22,923 nucleotides of DNA, taken from NCBI GenBank assembly GCA_035495435.1, contig DATJFV010000006.1:1-22923 (forward strand). Direction: 5' to 3'. The notes under the pieces were generated by a model that had not been told where the DNA came from, searched no databases, and saw only the letters and a program-made list of their open reading frames with translations. The translations under genes and the position numbers were made by a program. Shown here piece after piece: positions 1 through 7,211 of this stretch; within the stretch, counting starts at the first letter, position 1; each line of letters begins with the position of its first letter. The stretch comes from JBDSKH01 sp035495435 (GTDB lineage Bacteria; Actinomycetota; Actinomycetes; Actinomycetales; Microbacteriaceae).

Positions 1-353
1 ACAAGATGGCGCCGCCCTTCAAGCAGGCCGAGTTCGACATCCTCTACGGCGTCGGCATCTCGCGCGAGGGCAGCTTGATCGACTACGGCGTTGAGCACGA
101 GATCGTGCGCAAGTCCGGCGCCTGGTACACCTACGACGGTGACCAGCTGGGGCAGGGCAAGGAGAACGCGCGCACGTTCCTCCTCGAGAACCCCGATGTC
201 GCCGCAGAGATCGAGAAGAAGATCCTCATCAAGCTCGGGATCGGTGCGGAAGGCAAGGCGGCCGCCGCAGCCGCGGCCGACGCGGCGGCTCCGCTCGCCG
301 TCCCGGGTGCCGCCGAGTTCCCGGCGCCGATGCCGGTCGCGGCGGGCGAGTAG
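1..353 (+). CDS. recA: Recombinase RecA, C-terminal part (5' end outside window)
   Basis: The reading frame is open from the window edge (first full codon at base 3) to TAG at 351-353, giving about 116 residues. It starts with KMAPPFKQAEFDILYGVGIS and continues with SREGSLIDYGVE and KSGAWYTYDGDQLGQGKENA, which are hallmark RecA sequences: the end of the ATPase core, then the C-terminal domain (RTFLLENPDVAAEIEKKI). RecA is the strand-exchange ATPase that also triggers LexA self-cleavage. The tail is Ala/Pro-rich and low in complexity (about the last 35 residues), as in other actinobacterial RecAs. recX starts 2 nt after the stop, so the two are co-transcribed. The promoter and any SOS box lie upstream of the window. 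Identity is certain; only the 5' part is missing. Confidence 0.97.
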   Translation, partial: KMAPPFKQAEFDILYGVGISREGSLIDYGVEHEIVRKSGAWYTYDGDQLGQGKENARTFLLENPDVAAEIEKKILIKLGIGAEGKAAAAAAADAAAPLAVPGAAEFPAPMPVAAGE

Positions 354-355
354 TC

Positions 356-1054
356 GTGGACGAGCGGTCCGAGCGGCTCGCGCCGGTCACGTACCTGCCC
401 GGCGCGTCGCCGGCGGACCGCTCGCTCGCGTCGCATCCCGCTGGCAAAGCGCGGCCGAGCTTCGCCGCCATATATGGTGACGAGCCGGCCGAGCCCGCAA
501 TCTCCAGCGCTCCGCCCCGGGACGCAGTGGATCCCGAGCCGGAGTCGACCAGAGAGCTCCGCGACGCCGACCTGGCGCGCGCCGAGAACGTGTCGCTGCA
601 CGCCCTCACGCGCCGCGGCCAGTCCCGCCGCGAGCTCGAGCGCACTCTGCGGTCGCGCGAGCTTCCTGACGACGTGATCGCGCACGAGATCGAGCGACTC
701 GAGCGAGTGGGGCTGATCGACGACATCGCCCTCGCACAGAACCTGGTCGGGGTGCTGCAGGAACGCAAGGGGCTCGGGCGCACCGCGATCGCCAGTGAAC
801 TCACCCGGCGACTCCTGTCTCCGGCGGCGATCGAATACGCGCTCGAACTGATCGACACCGGAGACGAACTCGCGCGGGCGCGCGAACTCGCCGTCAAGCG
901 CGCCGGTCAACTGGCCTCCTACGACCGCGAGACGGCCGAACGACGTCTCGCCGGGTATCTGGCGCGCCGCGGCTACACGGGCAGCACCGTGCGCGCCGCC
1001 GTGCAGCACGCGCTGGCCGGTCGACACGCCGCCTCTGGCGTGCGATTTCGGTGA
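356..1054 (+). CDS. recX: Regulatory protein RecX
   Basis: 232 aa from GTG at 356, 2 nt behind recA. RecX binds and caps RecA filaments, inhibiting recombinase and coprotease activity. Residues from about 75 onward show the RecX three-helix repeats: LHALTRRGQSRRELERTLRS, then ERVGLIDDIALAQNLV and RKGLGRTAIASELTRRLL. The first 70 or so residues are a Pro/Ala/Arg-rich, probably disordered extension common in actinobacterial RecX. Within it is an isolated AT-rich patch that includes a rare ATA codon (about 470). A downstream start cannot be excluded, but the close spacing to recA favours GTG 356. Assignment rests on the internal motifs and the recA linkage. Confidence 0.93.
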   Translation: MDERSERLAPVTYLPGASPADRSLASHPAGKARPSFAAIYGDEPAEPAISSAPPRDAVDPEPESTRELRDADLARAENVSLHALTRRGQSRRELERTLRSRELPDDVIAHEIERLERVGLIDDIALAQNLVGVLQERKGLGRTAIASELTRRLLSPAAIEYALELIDTGDELARARELAVKRAGQLASYDRETAERRLAGYLARRGYTGSTVRAAVQHALAGRHAASGVRFR

Positions 1055-1075
1055 CCGCGAGCGCGGCTCAGGCTC

Positions 1076-1081
1076 TACGCT
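1076..1081 (+). promoter_or_regulatory. Candidate -10 element (leaderless) for the lipoprotein gene
   Basis: TACGCT fits the actinobacterial -10 pattern TANNNT. It ends 7 nt before the ATG at 1089, so transcription would start at or next to the start codon. There is no Shine-Dalgarno sequence at good spacing and no clear -35. The same arrangement recurs before many genes in this window. Confidence 0.5.
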
Positions 1082-1088
1082 CGGAGCC

Positions 1089-1526
1089 ATGAAACTCCTG
1101 CGCACGGCAACACTTCCCGCGGTCGGCCTCCTGGCCGCGATCGCACTCACGGGCTGCTCCCTGCTGAGCCCCACCACCCCGACCGAGCCCACCCCGGTGG
1201 AGACCACCCAGGCGCCCTCGGTGACGGCGGCTGACCTCAACGACACCTCATGGGGCGGCACCGACTCCCAGGGCACCGTCACCACGTTCACCCTGCACGC
1301 CAGCGGCTCCACGGCCGTCAGCTTCAGCGGCAACGAATACGACGACCCGGGCGACACCTGGAACCTCGACGGCAGCACGCTGACCATCGTGATCCGCAAT
1401 GTCGAGAACGTGGGCGACGCCACCTACACCGGTGAGGTCACCGACGCCGCAGGCCCGATCGATCTGACGCTGACCTTCAGCGACATCGAAGAGACCCGCA
1501 CCATCACGATCACCAAGACGAGCTAG
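1089..1526 (+). CDS. Small secreted lipoprotein, function unknown
   Basis: 145 aa from ATG 1089. The N-terminus is a classical lipoprotein signal: positive residues K2 and R5, a hydrophobic core (about 9-20), then lipobox LTGC at 20-23, so C23 would be lipidated and the protein anchored outside the membrane. A Thr/Pro-rich linker follows (about 27-48). The remaining roughly 95 residues read as a small beta-rich domain (DTSWGGTDSQGTVTTFTLHA, then STLTIVIRN and TITITKTS), with alternating hydrophobic/Thr strands and repeated short turns. It resembles small actinobacterial lipoproteins that carry a lipocalin-like or META/DUF-type beta domain, but I cannot name the family. It lies between recX and miaB with its own promoter-like hexamer, so it need not share their function. 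A secreted lipoprotein is well supported; the role is unknown. Confidence 0.85.
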   Translation: MKLLRTATLPAVGLLAAIALTGCSLLSPTTPTEPTPVETTQAPSVTAADLNDTSWGGTDSQGTVTTFTLHASGSTAVSFSGNEYDDPGDTWNLDGSTLTIVIRNVENVGDATYTGEVTDAAGPIDLTLTFSDIEETRTITITKTS

Positions 1527-1567
1527 CAGCTCCGTCGCCGAGCGCCGCCGCGTTCCTCCGGGCGAAC

Positions 1568-1573
1568 TACACT
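1568..1573 (+). promoter_or_regulatory. Candidate -10 element for miaB
   Basis: TACACT ends 8 nt before the ATG at 1582, fitting the TANNNT -10 of near-leaderless actinobacterial promoters. No SD-like sequence precedes the start. Confidence 0.45.
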
Positions 1574-1581
1574 GGGCCATC

Positions 1582-3102
1582 ATGTCGAGTGTCACCAGCC
1601 CGGATGCCGCGGCGGCGCTCGCGCGTCCGCGCACCTACGAGGTGCGCACCTTCGGGTGCCAGATGAACGTGCACGATTCGGAGCGGCTGAGCGGCTCCCT
1701 CGAGGCAGCGGGATACATCCGCGCCGAGGGCGCGCCCGCCGACGTGGTCGTCATCAACACCTGCGCCGTCCGTGAGAACGCCGACAATAAGCTCTACGGC
1801 ACCCTCGGCCACCTCGCCAGCGTCAAGCGCGAGCACGAGGGCATGCAGATCGCCGTCGGCGGCTGCCTCGCTCAGAAGGACAAAGGCGTCATCCTCGACA
1901 AGGCCCCGTGGGTCGACGTGGTCTTCGGCACCCACAACATGGGGTCGCTGGCGACACTGCTCGAACGTGCCCGCCACAACGGCGAGGCGCAGCTCGAGAT
2001 CCTCGAGTCGCTCGAGGTCTTCCCCTCGACCCTGCCCACGCGCCGCGACTCCACCCACAGCGGCTGGGTGTCGATCTCGGTGGGGTGCAACAACACCTGC
2101 ACGTTCTGCATCGTGCCGTCTCTGCGCGGTAAGGAGAAAGATCGCCGCCCCGGCGACATCCTCAGCGAGATCGAGCTTCTCGTCGCCGACGGCGCCATCG
2201 AGGTGACGCTGCTCGGTCAGAACGTCAACTCCTACGGCGTCGAGTTCGGCGACCGGCACGCGTTCGGCAAGCTTCTGCGCGCCGCGGGCGAGATCGATGG
2301 CCTCGAACGCATCCGCTTCACCAGCCCCCACCCGGCCGCGTTCACCGACGACGTCATCGACGCCATGGCCGAGACTCCCGCCGTGATGCCTCAGCTGCAC
2401 ATGCCGCTGCAGTCCGGCTCCGACCGCATCCTGCGCGCCATGCGCCGGTCGTACCGCTCCGAGCGCTTCCTCGGGATCCTCGACCGGGTGCGCGACCGCA
2501 TCCCGAACGCGGCGATCAGCACCGACATCATCGTCGGCTTCCCCGGCGAGACCGACGACGACTTCGACGACACCCTGCGCATCGTCGAGCAGGCCCGATT
2601 CGCGTCGGCCTTCACGTTCCAGTACTCCATCCGGCCCGGAACCCCCGCTGCGACCATGCCGGATCAGCTGCCGAAGTCGGTCGTCCAGGAGCGTTACGAA
2701 CGCCTCACCGATCTGCAGGACCGCATCTCGGCCGAGGAGAACGCCGCACTGGTGGGTACCGCGGTCGAGGTTCTGGTCGCCGAGAACGAGGGGCGTCGCG
2801 ACGCCGAGACGGCACGGATGTCCGGTCGAGCCGAAGACAACCGGCTCGTGCACTTCGACGTGCCGACAGGCAGCCCGATGCCGCGCCCCGGCGATGTGGC
2901 CAGCGTCGTGGTCACGCGCGGGGCGCCGCACTACCTGATCGCGGCCCCGGCGGGCGACGAGCTTCCCGTACGCCGCACCCGTGCCGGTGACGCCTGGGAC
3001 CGCGCGCAGGCCGAATCATGCGCCGTGCCCGCGCACGCGCCGGCCACCGGTGGTGCGGGCGCCGTCAACATCGGCCTGCCGAGCCTGCGGGTGGGCGCCT
3101 GA
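1582..3102 (+). CDS. miaB: tRNA-2-methylthio-N6-dimethylallyladenosine synthase MiaB
   Basis: 506 aa radical-SAM methylthiotransferase that adds the 2-methylthio group to i6A37 of tRNAs reading U-starting codons, using the product of MiaA. The N-terminal domain holds the auxiliary 4Fe-4S ligands C26 (TFGCQMN), C61 (NTCAVREN) and C95 (GGCLAQ). The radical-SAM cluster motif is C169-x3-C173-x2-C176 (CNNTCTFC), followed by IVPSLRGKEKDR. Later segments LLGQNVNSYG, MPLQSGSDRIL and DIIVGFPGETDDDF are typical of the family. A C-terminal TRAM domain spans about 375-440, and an actinobacterial tail of about 60 residues follows. The stop TGA at 3100-3102 is overlapped by the likely start of miaA, which implies translational coupling. 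Identity is certain. Confidence 0.97.
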   Translation: MSSVTSPDAAAALARPRTYEVRTFGCQMNVHDSERLSGSLEAAGYIRAEGAPADVVVINTCAVRENADNKLYGTLGHLASVKREHEGMQIAVGGCLAQKDKGVILDKAPWVDVVFGTHNMGSLATLLERARHNGEAQLEILESLEVFPSTLPTRRDSTHSGWVSISVGCNNTCTFCIVPSLRGKEKDRRPGDILSEIELLVADGAIEVTLLGQNVNSYGVEFGDRHAFGKLLRAAGEIDGLERIRFTSPHPAAFTDDVIDAMAETPAVMPQLHMPLQSGSDRILRAMRRSYRSERFLGILDRVRDRIPNAAISTDIIVGFPGETDDDFDDTLRIVEQARFASAFTFQYSIRPGTPAATMPDQLPKSVVQERYERLTDLQDRISAEENAALVGTAVEVLVAENEGRRDAETARMSGRAEDNRLVHFDVPTGSPMPRPGDVASVVVTRGAPHYLIAAPAGDELPVRRTRAGDAWDRAQAESCAVPAHAPATGGAGAVNIGLPSLRVGA

Positions 3103-4016
3103 GTCTCGTCGCGATCGTCGGTCCGACCGGAACCGGCAAGTCGCAGCTCTCGCTCGACCTGGCGCGTGAGCTGATCGACCGCGGTCACCCCGCCGAGATC
3201 GTCAACGCCGACGCCATGCAGCTGTACCGGGGCATGGATATCGGCACCGCCAAGCTCACTCCCGCCGAGCGGGCGGGTGTTCCGCACCATCTGCTCGATG
3301 TGCTCGAGCCGCGCGAGGAGGCGAGCGTCGCGCGCTACCAGCGCGAGGCACGCGCGATCATCGACGACATCCTGGGCCGGGGCGCCGCCCCGATCCTGGT
3401 GGGCGGCAGCGGGCTGTACGTCTCGAGCGTGCTGTTCGACTTCCAGTTCCCCGGAACCGATGCGGCGGTGCGCGAGCGGCTGGAGGCCGAACTCGAGACT
3501 TCCGGTCCGGGAATGCTCCACCGGCGGCTGCGCGAGGCGGATGCCGCGGCCGCCGACGCGATCGGCCCGCACAACGGCAGGCGGCTGGTCCGCGCTCTCG
3601 AGGTGATCGAGATCACCGGAAAACCGTTCGGCGCGGGGCTCCCGTCCGACAGTGCGCAGTGGCGTCCCGCCACCATCCTGGGTCTGCGGTCGGAACGCGC
3701 TGAGCTGATCGACCGCCTCGACCGGCGCGTCGAGGCGATGTGGCGCGCCGGTCTCGTCGACGAGGTCGCCTCGCTGCTCCCCGCGGGTCTCGGTGTCACG
3801 GCGTCGCGGGCGATCGGCTATGCCCAGGCGATCGCACAACTCAGCGGCGAGCTCGACGAGCAGCAGGCGATCGAGCAGACCGCGTCGCTGACCCGGCGGT
3901 ACGCCCGTCGGCAGGTGGGCTGGTTCGCCCGGTACCGGGCTGCGCGCTGGATCGACGCGGGGTCGGGGTCGGCTCTGCAGCAGGCGCTCGATGCGCTGGA
4001 TACGCTGGAGCGGTGA
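3099..4016 (+). CDS. miaA: tRNA dimethylallyltransferase MiaA (probable CTG start)
   Basis: Transfers the dimethylallyl group from DMAPP to A37 of tRNA, making the substrate of MiaB encoded just upstream. It has a P-loop (GPTGTGKS, residues 8-15 from the CTG), the DAMQLYRGMDIGTAK segment with the catalytic Asp (about 38), GGSGLYVSSVL, and the C-terminal RRQVGWFARYR motif. Start choice: the frame has only one canonical start upstream, ATG 3018. That would add 27 Arg/Gly-rich residues and overlap miaB by 85 nt. No ATG, GTG or TTG lies between it and the P-loop. CTG at 3099-3101 gives the usual MiaA N-terminus (MSLVAIVGPTGTGKS), a usual length (305 aa) and a CTGA overlap with the miaB stop, the same geometry as the GTGA junction to dapF. 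I therefore infer CTG initiation; ATG 3018 remains the alternative. The function is certain. Confidence 0.92.
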   Translation: MSLVAIVGPTGTGKSQLSLDLARELIDRGHPAEIVNADAMQLYRGMDIGTAKLTPAERAGVPHHLLDVLEPREEASVARYQREARAIIDDILGRGAAPILVGGSGLYVSSVLFDFQFPGTDAAVRERLEAELETSGPGMLHRRLREADAAAADAIGPHNGRRLVRALEVIEITGKPFGAGLPSDSAQWRPATILGLRSERAELIDRLDRRVEAMWRAGLVDEVASLLPAGLGVTASRAIGYAQAIAQLSGELDEQQAIEQTASLTRRYARRQVGWFARYRAARWIDAGSGSALQQALDALDTLER

Positions 4017-4876
4017 CCACGTTGCGCTTCACCAAAGGCCACGGCACCGGCAACGACTTCGTGCTGTTCGCCGACCCGGACGGCCGGGTCGACCTGTCGG
4101 GCGACCAGATCGCGGGGCTCGCCGACCGCCGCTTCGGGGTGGGCGGTGACGGCACGATCCGGGCGGTGAAGTCCGCGAACCTGCCGGAGGGCGCGGCAGC
4201 CCTCGCCGAGGACCCGAGCGCCACCTGGTTCATGGATTACCACAACGCCGACGGGACGCCGGCGGAGATGTGCGGCAACGGCATCCGCGTGTTCGCCGAC
4301 TACCTCATCGCCGAGGGTCTGCTCGAGCTGGCCGAGGGCGAGACGGTGGCGATCGGCACGCGCGGCGGGGTGCGCCGGTTGAGTCGCACCGCTGGAGGCT
4401 ACGAGGTCGACCTCGGCCCGTTCGTGGTGGCGCCGGGCGAGGCGACCGTGTCGGCCCGCCGCCTCGAGGTGGCACGTCCCGGGCTCGCGGTGGGGGTGGG
4501 CAACCCGCACGTGGTGGTCGCCCTGGCCGACGATGACGAGCTCGAGGCGCTCGACCTCTCCGAGCCGCCGCAGGTGAGCCCCGAACCGCCCGACGGTGTC
4601 AACGTCGAGTTCGTTGTTCCGGGCGACCCGCTCGTGGTCGACGGCGTCGGCCGGATCCGGATGCGGGTGCATGAGCGCGGCAGCGGCGAGACGTTGTCCT
4701 GTGGCACGGGTGCCGCCGCCGCAGCACTGGCGACCCGGGAGTGGGCCGGTGCGGGCGCACCCGAGTCGTGGCGGGTGCAGGTGCCGGGCGGGGTGCTGGG
4801 CGTGCGCGTCCACGACGGTCACGTGTTCTTGAGCGGCCCTGCCGAGCTGGTGTTCGACGGCGACGTCGACATCTGA
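4013..4876 (+). CDS. dapF: Diaminopimelate epimerase DapF
   Basis: 287 aa from GTG 4013, whose GTGA overlaps the miaA stop by 4 nt. DapF interconverts LL- and meso-diaminopimelate in lysine and cell-wall synthesis. The two catalytic cysteines are visible in mirrored motifs: C87 in MCGNGIRVF and C230 in SCGTGAAAAAL. The N-terminal FTKGHGTGNDFVLF, the middle RFGVGGDG and the segment VGVGNPHVVV are also diagnostic. A longer frame open from 3740 is only read-through of the miaA region, because homology begins at MTTLRFTKG. TTG at 4022 is a less likely alternative start. The gene ends 10 nt from the convergent methyltransferase, with a hairpin at the junction. Confidence 0.96.
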   Translation: MTTLRFTKGHGTGNDFVLFADPDGRVDLSGDQIAGLADRRFGVGGDGTIRAVKSANLPEGAAALAEDPSATWFMDYHNADGTPAEMCGNGIRVFADYLIAEGLLELAEGETVAIGTRGGVRRLSRTAGGYEVDLGPFVVAPGEATVSARRLEVARPGLAVGVGNPHVVVALADDDELEALDLSEPPQVSPEPPDGVNVEFVVPGDPLVVDGVGRIRMRVHERGSGETLSCGTGAAAAALATREWAGAGAPESWRVQVPGGVLGVRVHDGHVFLSGPAELVFDGDVDI

Positions 4877-4878
4877 CG

Positions 4879-4897
4879 TCCGCGGTTCAGCCGCGGA
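4879..4897. terminator. Hairpin between convergent dapF and methyltransferase genes
   Basis: A perfect 7-bp inverted repeat, TCCGCGG / CCGCGGA, with loop TTCAG. It sits directly after the dapF stop and contains the minus-strand stop codon of the methyltransferase. There is no clear T-tract on either side, so it would be an L-shaped, possibly bidirectional, terminator. Function is inferred from position. Confidence 0.5.
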
Positions 4898-5546
4898 ACT
4901 CTGGCAGCTCGATCGCCTGGGTTTGACCGGTACCCGAGCGGTGCCGCACCCGCAGCACCCGGTAGCCCTTGTGGGTTGCCGCTCGCACCACCGCGAAGTC
5001 CTCGGGCAGGGTCGCTTGCAGCCAGCGGTGCAACGAGTCGGAGCCGAGGTTGCGCTGCACGACGAGCCAGGCGTCCGACCCGGCCGAGAGTCGCGGAAGC
5101 CAGTGCGTGAGCATGCCGTGCAGTTCGTTCTTGCCGACCCGGATCGGCGGGTTCGACCAGATGGTGCGGAACTCGATGCCGCCGGGAACATCTGCGGGCA
5201 GGCAGGCGTTGACGTTCGTGAGGCCCAGGCCCTCCGCGTTGCGACGCACGAGGTCCAGGGCACGCTCGTTCACATCCACCGCCCACACCGTGGCGTGGGG
5301 TGACTCGAGCGCCAGGGTCAGGGCGATGGGGCCCCAGCCGCAGCCGAGGTCGAGCAGGTCCCCACCGGGAGGAGGGGCCGGGGTGCTGCCGAGCAGGACG
5401 CCGGTGCCGGCATCGACCCGATCGGGGCTGAACACCCCGCCGGCCGTCGTCAGGGTCACCGCTCGACCAGCGAGCCGGGCGGCGATGGTGCGGGGGACGA
5501 ACTCGCCGCCGGGGGTCGCCGAGAAGTAGTGATCCGCCTCGGCCAT
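4887..5546 (-). CDS. Class I SAM methyltransferase, RsmC-like (MTS small domain)
   Basis: 219 aa from ATG at 5546 (minus). SAM-binding motif I is LLDLGCGWGP (64-73), the acidic residue ending motif II is D91 (AVDVNERAL), and the substrate motif IV is SNPPIRVG (131-138). The N/D-PPY-type motif with a following basic segment places it in the MTS family of N-methyltransferases, which includes the 16S rRNA m2G1207 enzyme RsmC. Only one such domain is present, as in short Gram-positive RsmC-like proteins, rather than the fused double domain of Escherichia coli RsmC. The rRNA substrate is an inference. The gene is divergent from hflX (38 bp apart). It has no SD, but TAAGTT lies 6 nt upstream, suggesting leaderless transcription. 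Confidence 0.88.
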   Translation of the reverse strand: MAEADHYFSATPGGEFVPRTIAARLAGRAVTLTTAGGVFSPDRVDAGTGVLLGSTPAPPPGGDLLDLGCGWGPIALTLALESPHATVWAVDVNERALDLVRRNAEGLGLTNVNACLPADVPGGIEFRTIWSNPPIRVGKNELHGMLTHWLPRLSAGSDAWLVVQRNLGSDSLHRWLQATLPEDFAVVRAATHKGYRVLRVRHRSGTGQTQAIELPEFRG

Positions 5547-5552
5547 GCACAG

Positions 5553-5558
5553 AACTTA
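5553..5558 (-). promoter_or_regulatory. Candidate leaderless -10 for the RsmC-like gene
   Basis: On the minus strand this reads TAAGTT, followed by 6 nt (CTGTGC) and the ATG. It matches TANNNT at leaderless spacing and lies back-to-back with the hflX -10 in the same 38-bp gap. Confidence 0.5.
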
Positions 5559-5572
5559 CCGAATGCGAGAAC

Positions 5573-5578
5573 TAGGGT
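5573..5578 (+). promoter_or_regulatory. Candidate leaderless -10 for hflX
   Basis: TAGGGT ends 6 nt before the ATG at 5585. The AGGG part could alternatively serve as a weak SD (spacing 7-8), so the two readings compete. Confidence 0.45.
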
Positions 5579-5584
5579 GAAGCG

Positions 5585-7075
5585 ATGACTGCCGATGACG
5601 AGAAGATGCTCGACCGCGTGCTGGCCAACCAGGGCACGCATGCCGGTGTTGCGCGCTTCGGCGGTCGCGCGACGGCGCTCGGCGACGTGGACTCCGGCTT
5701 TGTCGAGAGCGACGGCGAGCAGCTCGACCGCGAGGAGCGCGCGGCCCTGCGCCGCGTCAGCGGGCTCAGCACCGAGCTCGAGGACGTCACCGAGGTCGAG
5801 TACCGGCAGCTGCGGCTCGAGAACGTGGTCCTGATCGGGGTCTACGACCGCGATCTCGAGGATGCCGAGAACTCGCTGCGCGAACTCGCGGCCCTGGCGG
5901 AGACGGCGGGCGCCGTGGTCCTCGACGGGCTGCTGCAGCGCAAACCGCACCCCGACCCCAGCACCTACCTCGGCCGGGGCAAGGTGCAGGAGCTGGCGGA
6001 TGTCGTGGCCGCCCGCGGCGCAGACACCGTCGTCGCCGACACCGAACTGGCACCCAGCCAGCGTCGTGCGCTGGAGGACGCGGTGAAGGTGAAGGTCATC
6101 GATCGCACGGCGGTGATCCTCGACATCTTCAGCCAGCACGCCAAGAGCCGCGAGGGCAAGGCGCAGGTCGAGCTGGCGCAGCTGGAGTACCTGCTTCCAC
6201 GCCTGCGCGGCTGGGGCGAGTCGATGTCGCGGCAGGCAGGTGGTCAGGTCGGATCAGGCGGGGCCGGGATGGGAAGCCGCGGACCGGGTGAGACCAAGAT
6301 CGAGCTCGACCGCCGTCGCATCCACACCCGCATGGCGCGACTGCGCAAGCAGATCAAGGGTTTCGCACCGGCTCGCGAGGCCAAACGCGCCAACCGCGAC
6401 CGCTTCGCGGTGCCGAGCGTGGCGATCGCCGGCTACACCAACGCGGGCAAGTCGAGCCTGCTCAATCGACTGACCAAGGCGGGCGTCCTGGTTGAGAACG
6501 CGCTGTTCGCCACCCTCGACCCGACGGTGCGGCGCAGCCGCACGCCCGACGGTCGCGAGTTCACGCTCGCCGACACGGTCGGGTTCGTCCGCAACCTGCC
6601 GCACCAGCTGGTCGAGGCGTTCCGCTCGACGCTCGAGGAGGTCGGCGCCTCCGACGTCATCGTGCACGTCGTCGACGCTGCGCACCCCGACCCGGCCGCG
6701 CAGCTGGCGACGGTGCGCGATGTCATCGGCGAGGTGGGTGCTCGCGATCTGCCCGAGATCGTGGCGTTCAACAAGAGTGACCTGATCGACGACGACCGCA
6801 AGCTGGTGCTGCGCGGGCTGGAGCCCGGCGCGGTGTTCGTGAGCGCCCGTACCGGGGCCGGCATCGAGGAGTTGACCGCCCGCATCGCCGAGCTGCTTCC
6901 GGCGCCCGAGGTCGAGGTCGAGTTGCTGGTGCCCTACGACCGCGGCGAAATCATCTCGCGCCTGCACGTCAGCGGCCGGGTGCTGTCGACCGAGTACGAG
7001 GAGGCCGGTACGCGGGTGCGCGCTCTCGTCCATCCCCAGCGGCTGGCCGAGGTGCAGGAGTTCGTCACCGCGTAA
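5585..7075 (+). CDS. hflX: Ribosome-associated GTPase HflX
   Basis: 496 aa. HflX is an OBG-HflX family GTPase that binds the 50S subunit and rescues or splits stalled ribosomes, for example after stress. An N-terminal HflX domain (about 65-270) contains RKPHPDPSTYLGRGKVQELA and ends with a glycine-rich GSGGAGMGSRGPGETKIELD segment and a coiled region of basic residues. The G domain has G1 GYTNAGKSS (283-291), G3 DTVGFVRNLPHQLVEAFRST, G4 NKSD (396-399) and a G5-like VSARTGAGIEEL. The first 60 or so residues form an extension typical of actinobacterial HflX. It follows the divergent methyltransferase and is probably monocistronic, ending at a palindrome at 7091-7108. Identity is certain. Confidence 0.96.
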   Translation: MTADDEKMLDRVLANQGTHAGVARFGGRATALGDVDSGFVESDGEQLDREERAALRRVSGLSTELEDVTEVEYRQLRLENVVLIGVYDRDLEDAENSLRELAALAETAGAVVLDGLLQRKPHPDPSTYLGRGKVQELADVVAARGADTVVADTELAPSQRRALEDAVKVKVIDRTAVILDIFSQHAKSREGKAQVELAQLEYLLPRLRGWGESMSRQAGGQVGSGGAGMGSRGPGETKIELDRRRIHTRMARLRKQIKGFAPAREAKRANRDRFAVPSVAIAGYTNAGKSSLLNRLTKAGVLVENALFATLDPTVRRSRTPDGREFTLADTVGFVRNLPHQLVEAFRSTLEEVGASDVIVHVVDAAHPDPAAQLATVRDVIGEVGARDLPEIVAFNKSDLIDDDRKLVLRGLEPGAVFVSARTGAGIEELTARIAELLPAPEVEVELLVPYDRGEIISRLHVSGRVLSTEYEEAGTRVRALVHPQRLAEVQEFVTA

Positions 7076-7090
7076 CAGTAGGCAATCTCG

Positions 7091-7108
7091 GCACGACCAC
7101 GGTCGTGC
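7091..7108. promoter_or_regulatory. 18-bp palindrome between hflX and metF (terminator or operator)
   Basis: GCACGACC-AC-GGTCGTGC is a perfect inverted repeat with 8-bp arms. As RNA it folds to a 7-bp stem with a 4-nt loop and could end hflX transcription, although no run of T follows. As DNA it covers the position where the -35 of the candidate metF -10 (TAGCCT, 7115-7120) would lie, which is an operator-like placement. The sequence alone does not decide between the two. Confidence 0.5.
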
Positions 7109-7114
7109 TCTGTC

Positions 7115-7120
7115 TAGCCT
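7115..7120 (+). promoter_or_regulatory. Candidate -10 of metF-metE
   Basis: TAGCCT fits TANNNT and would start a leader of about 105 nt before metF. The leader can fold GTCGCG (7127-7132) with CGCGAC (7151-7156) around an inner CTGC/GCAG stem. I recognise no SAM, SAH or cobalamin riboswitch consensus in it. Confidence 0.35.
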
Positions 7121-7124
7121 GGCT

Positions 7125-7211
7125 GTGTCGCGGCTGCCCCCGCAGAGCCACGCGACGCGGAGCAACAGCCGAGCCCGGCACCTGCTCCAGTGGTGGCGCA
7201 TGCGCGCATGA
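7125..7211 (+). CDS. Possible upstream small ORF 1 in the metF leader
   Basis: GTG at 7125 opens a 28-codon frame rich in Arg, Ser and His and ending WWRMRA. Its TGA (7209-7211) overlaps the ATG of a second mini-ORF (7208) as ATGA. The start lies only 4 nt behind the TAGCCT hexamer, closer than ideal for a leaderless start, and there is no SD. It may be chance in GC-rich DNA; it is listed because the chain of stop/start overlaps leads into metF. Confidence 0.2.
   Translation: MSRLPPQSHATRSNSRARHLLQWWRMRA

Noticed and set aside
131..1423. Minus-strand frame of 430 codons over recA/recX/lipoprotein
   Set aside because: Shadow of plus-strand genes with clear motifs; it crosses three genes and two intergenic gaps.
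1567..2931. Minus-strand frame of 454 codons
   Set aside because: Antisense to miaB; low-complexity His/Asp/Arg/Val composition typical of a shadow.
3818..5263. Minus-strand frame of 481 codons across dapF and the methyltransferase
   Set aside because: It overlaps the true methyltransferase in another frame and is antisense to dapF.
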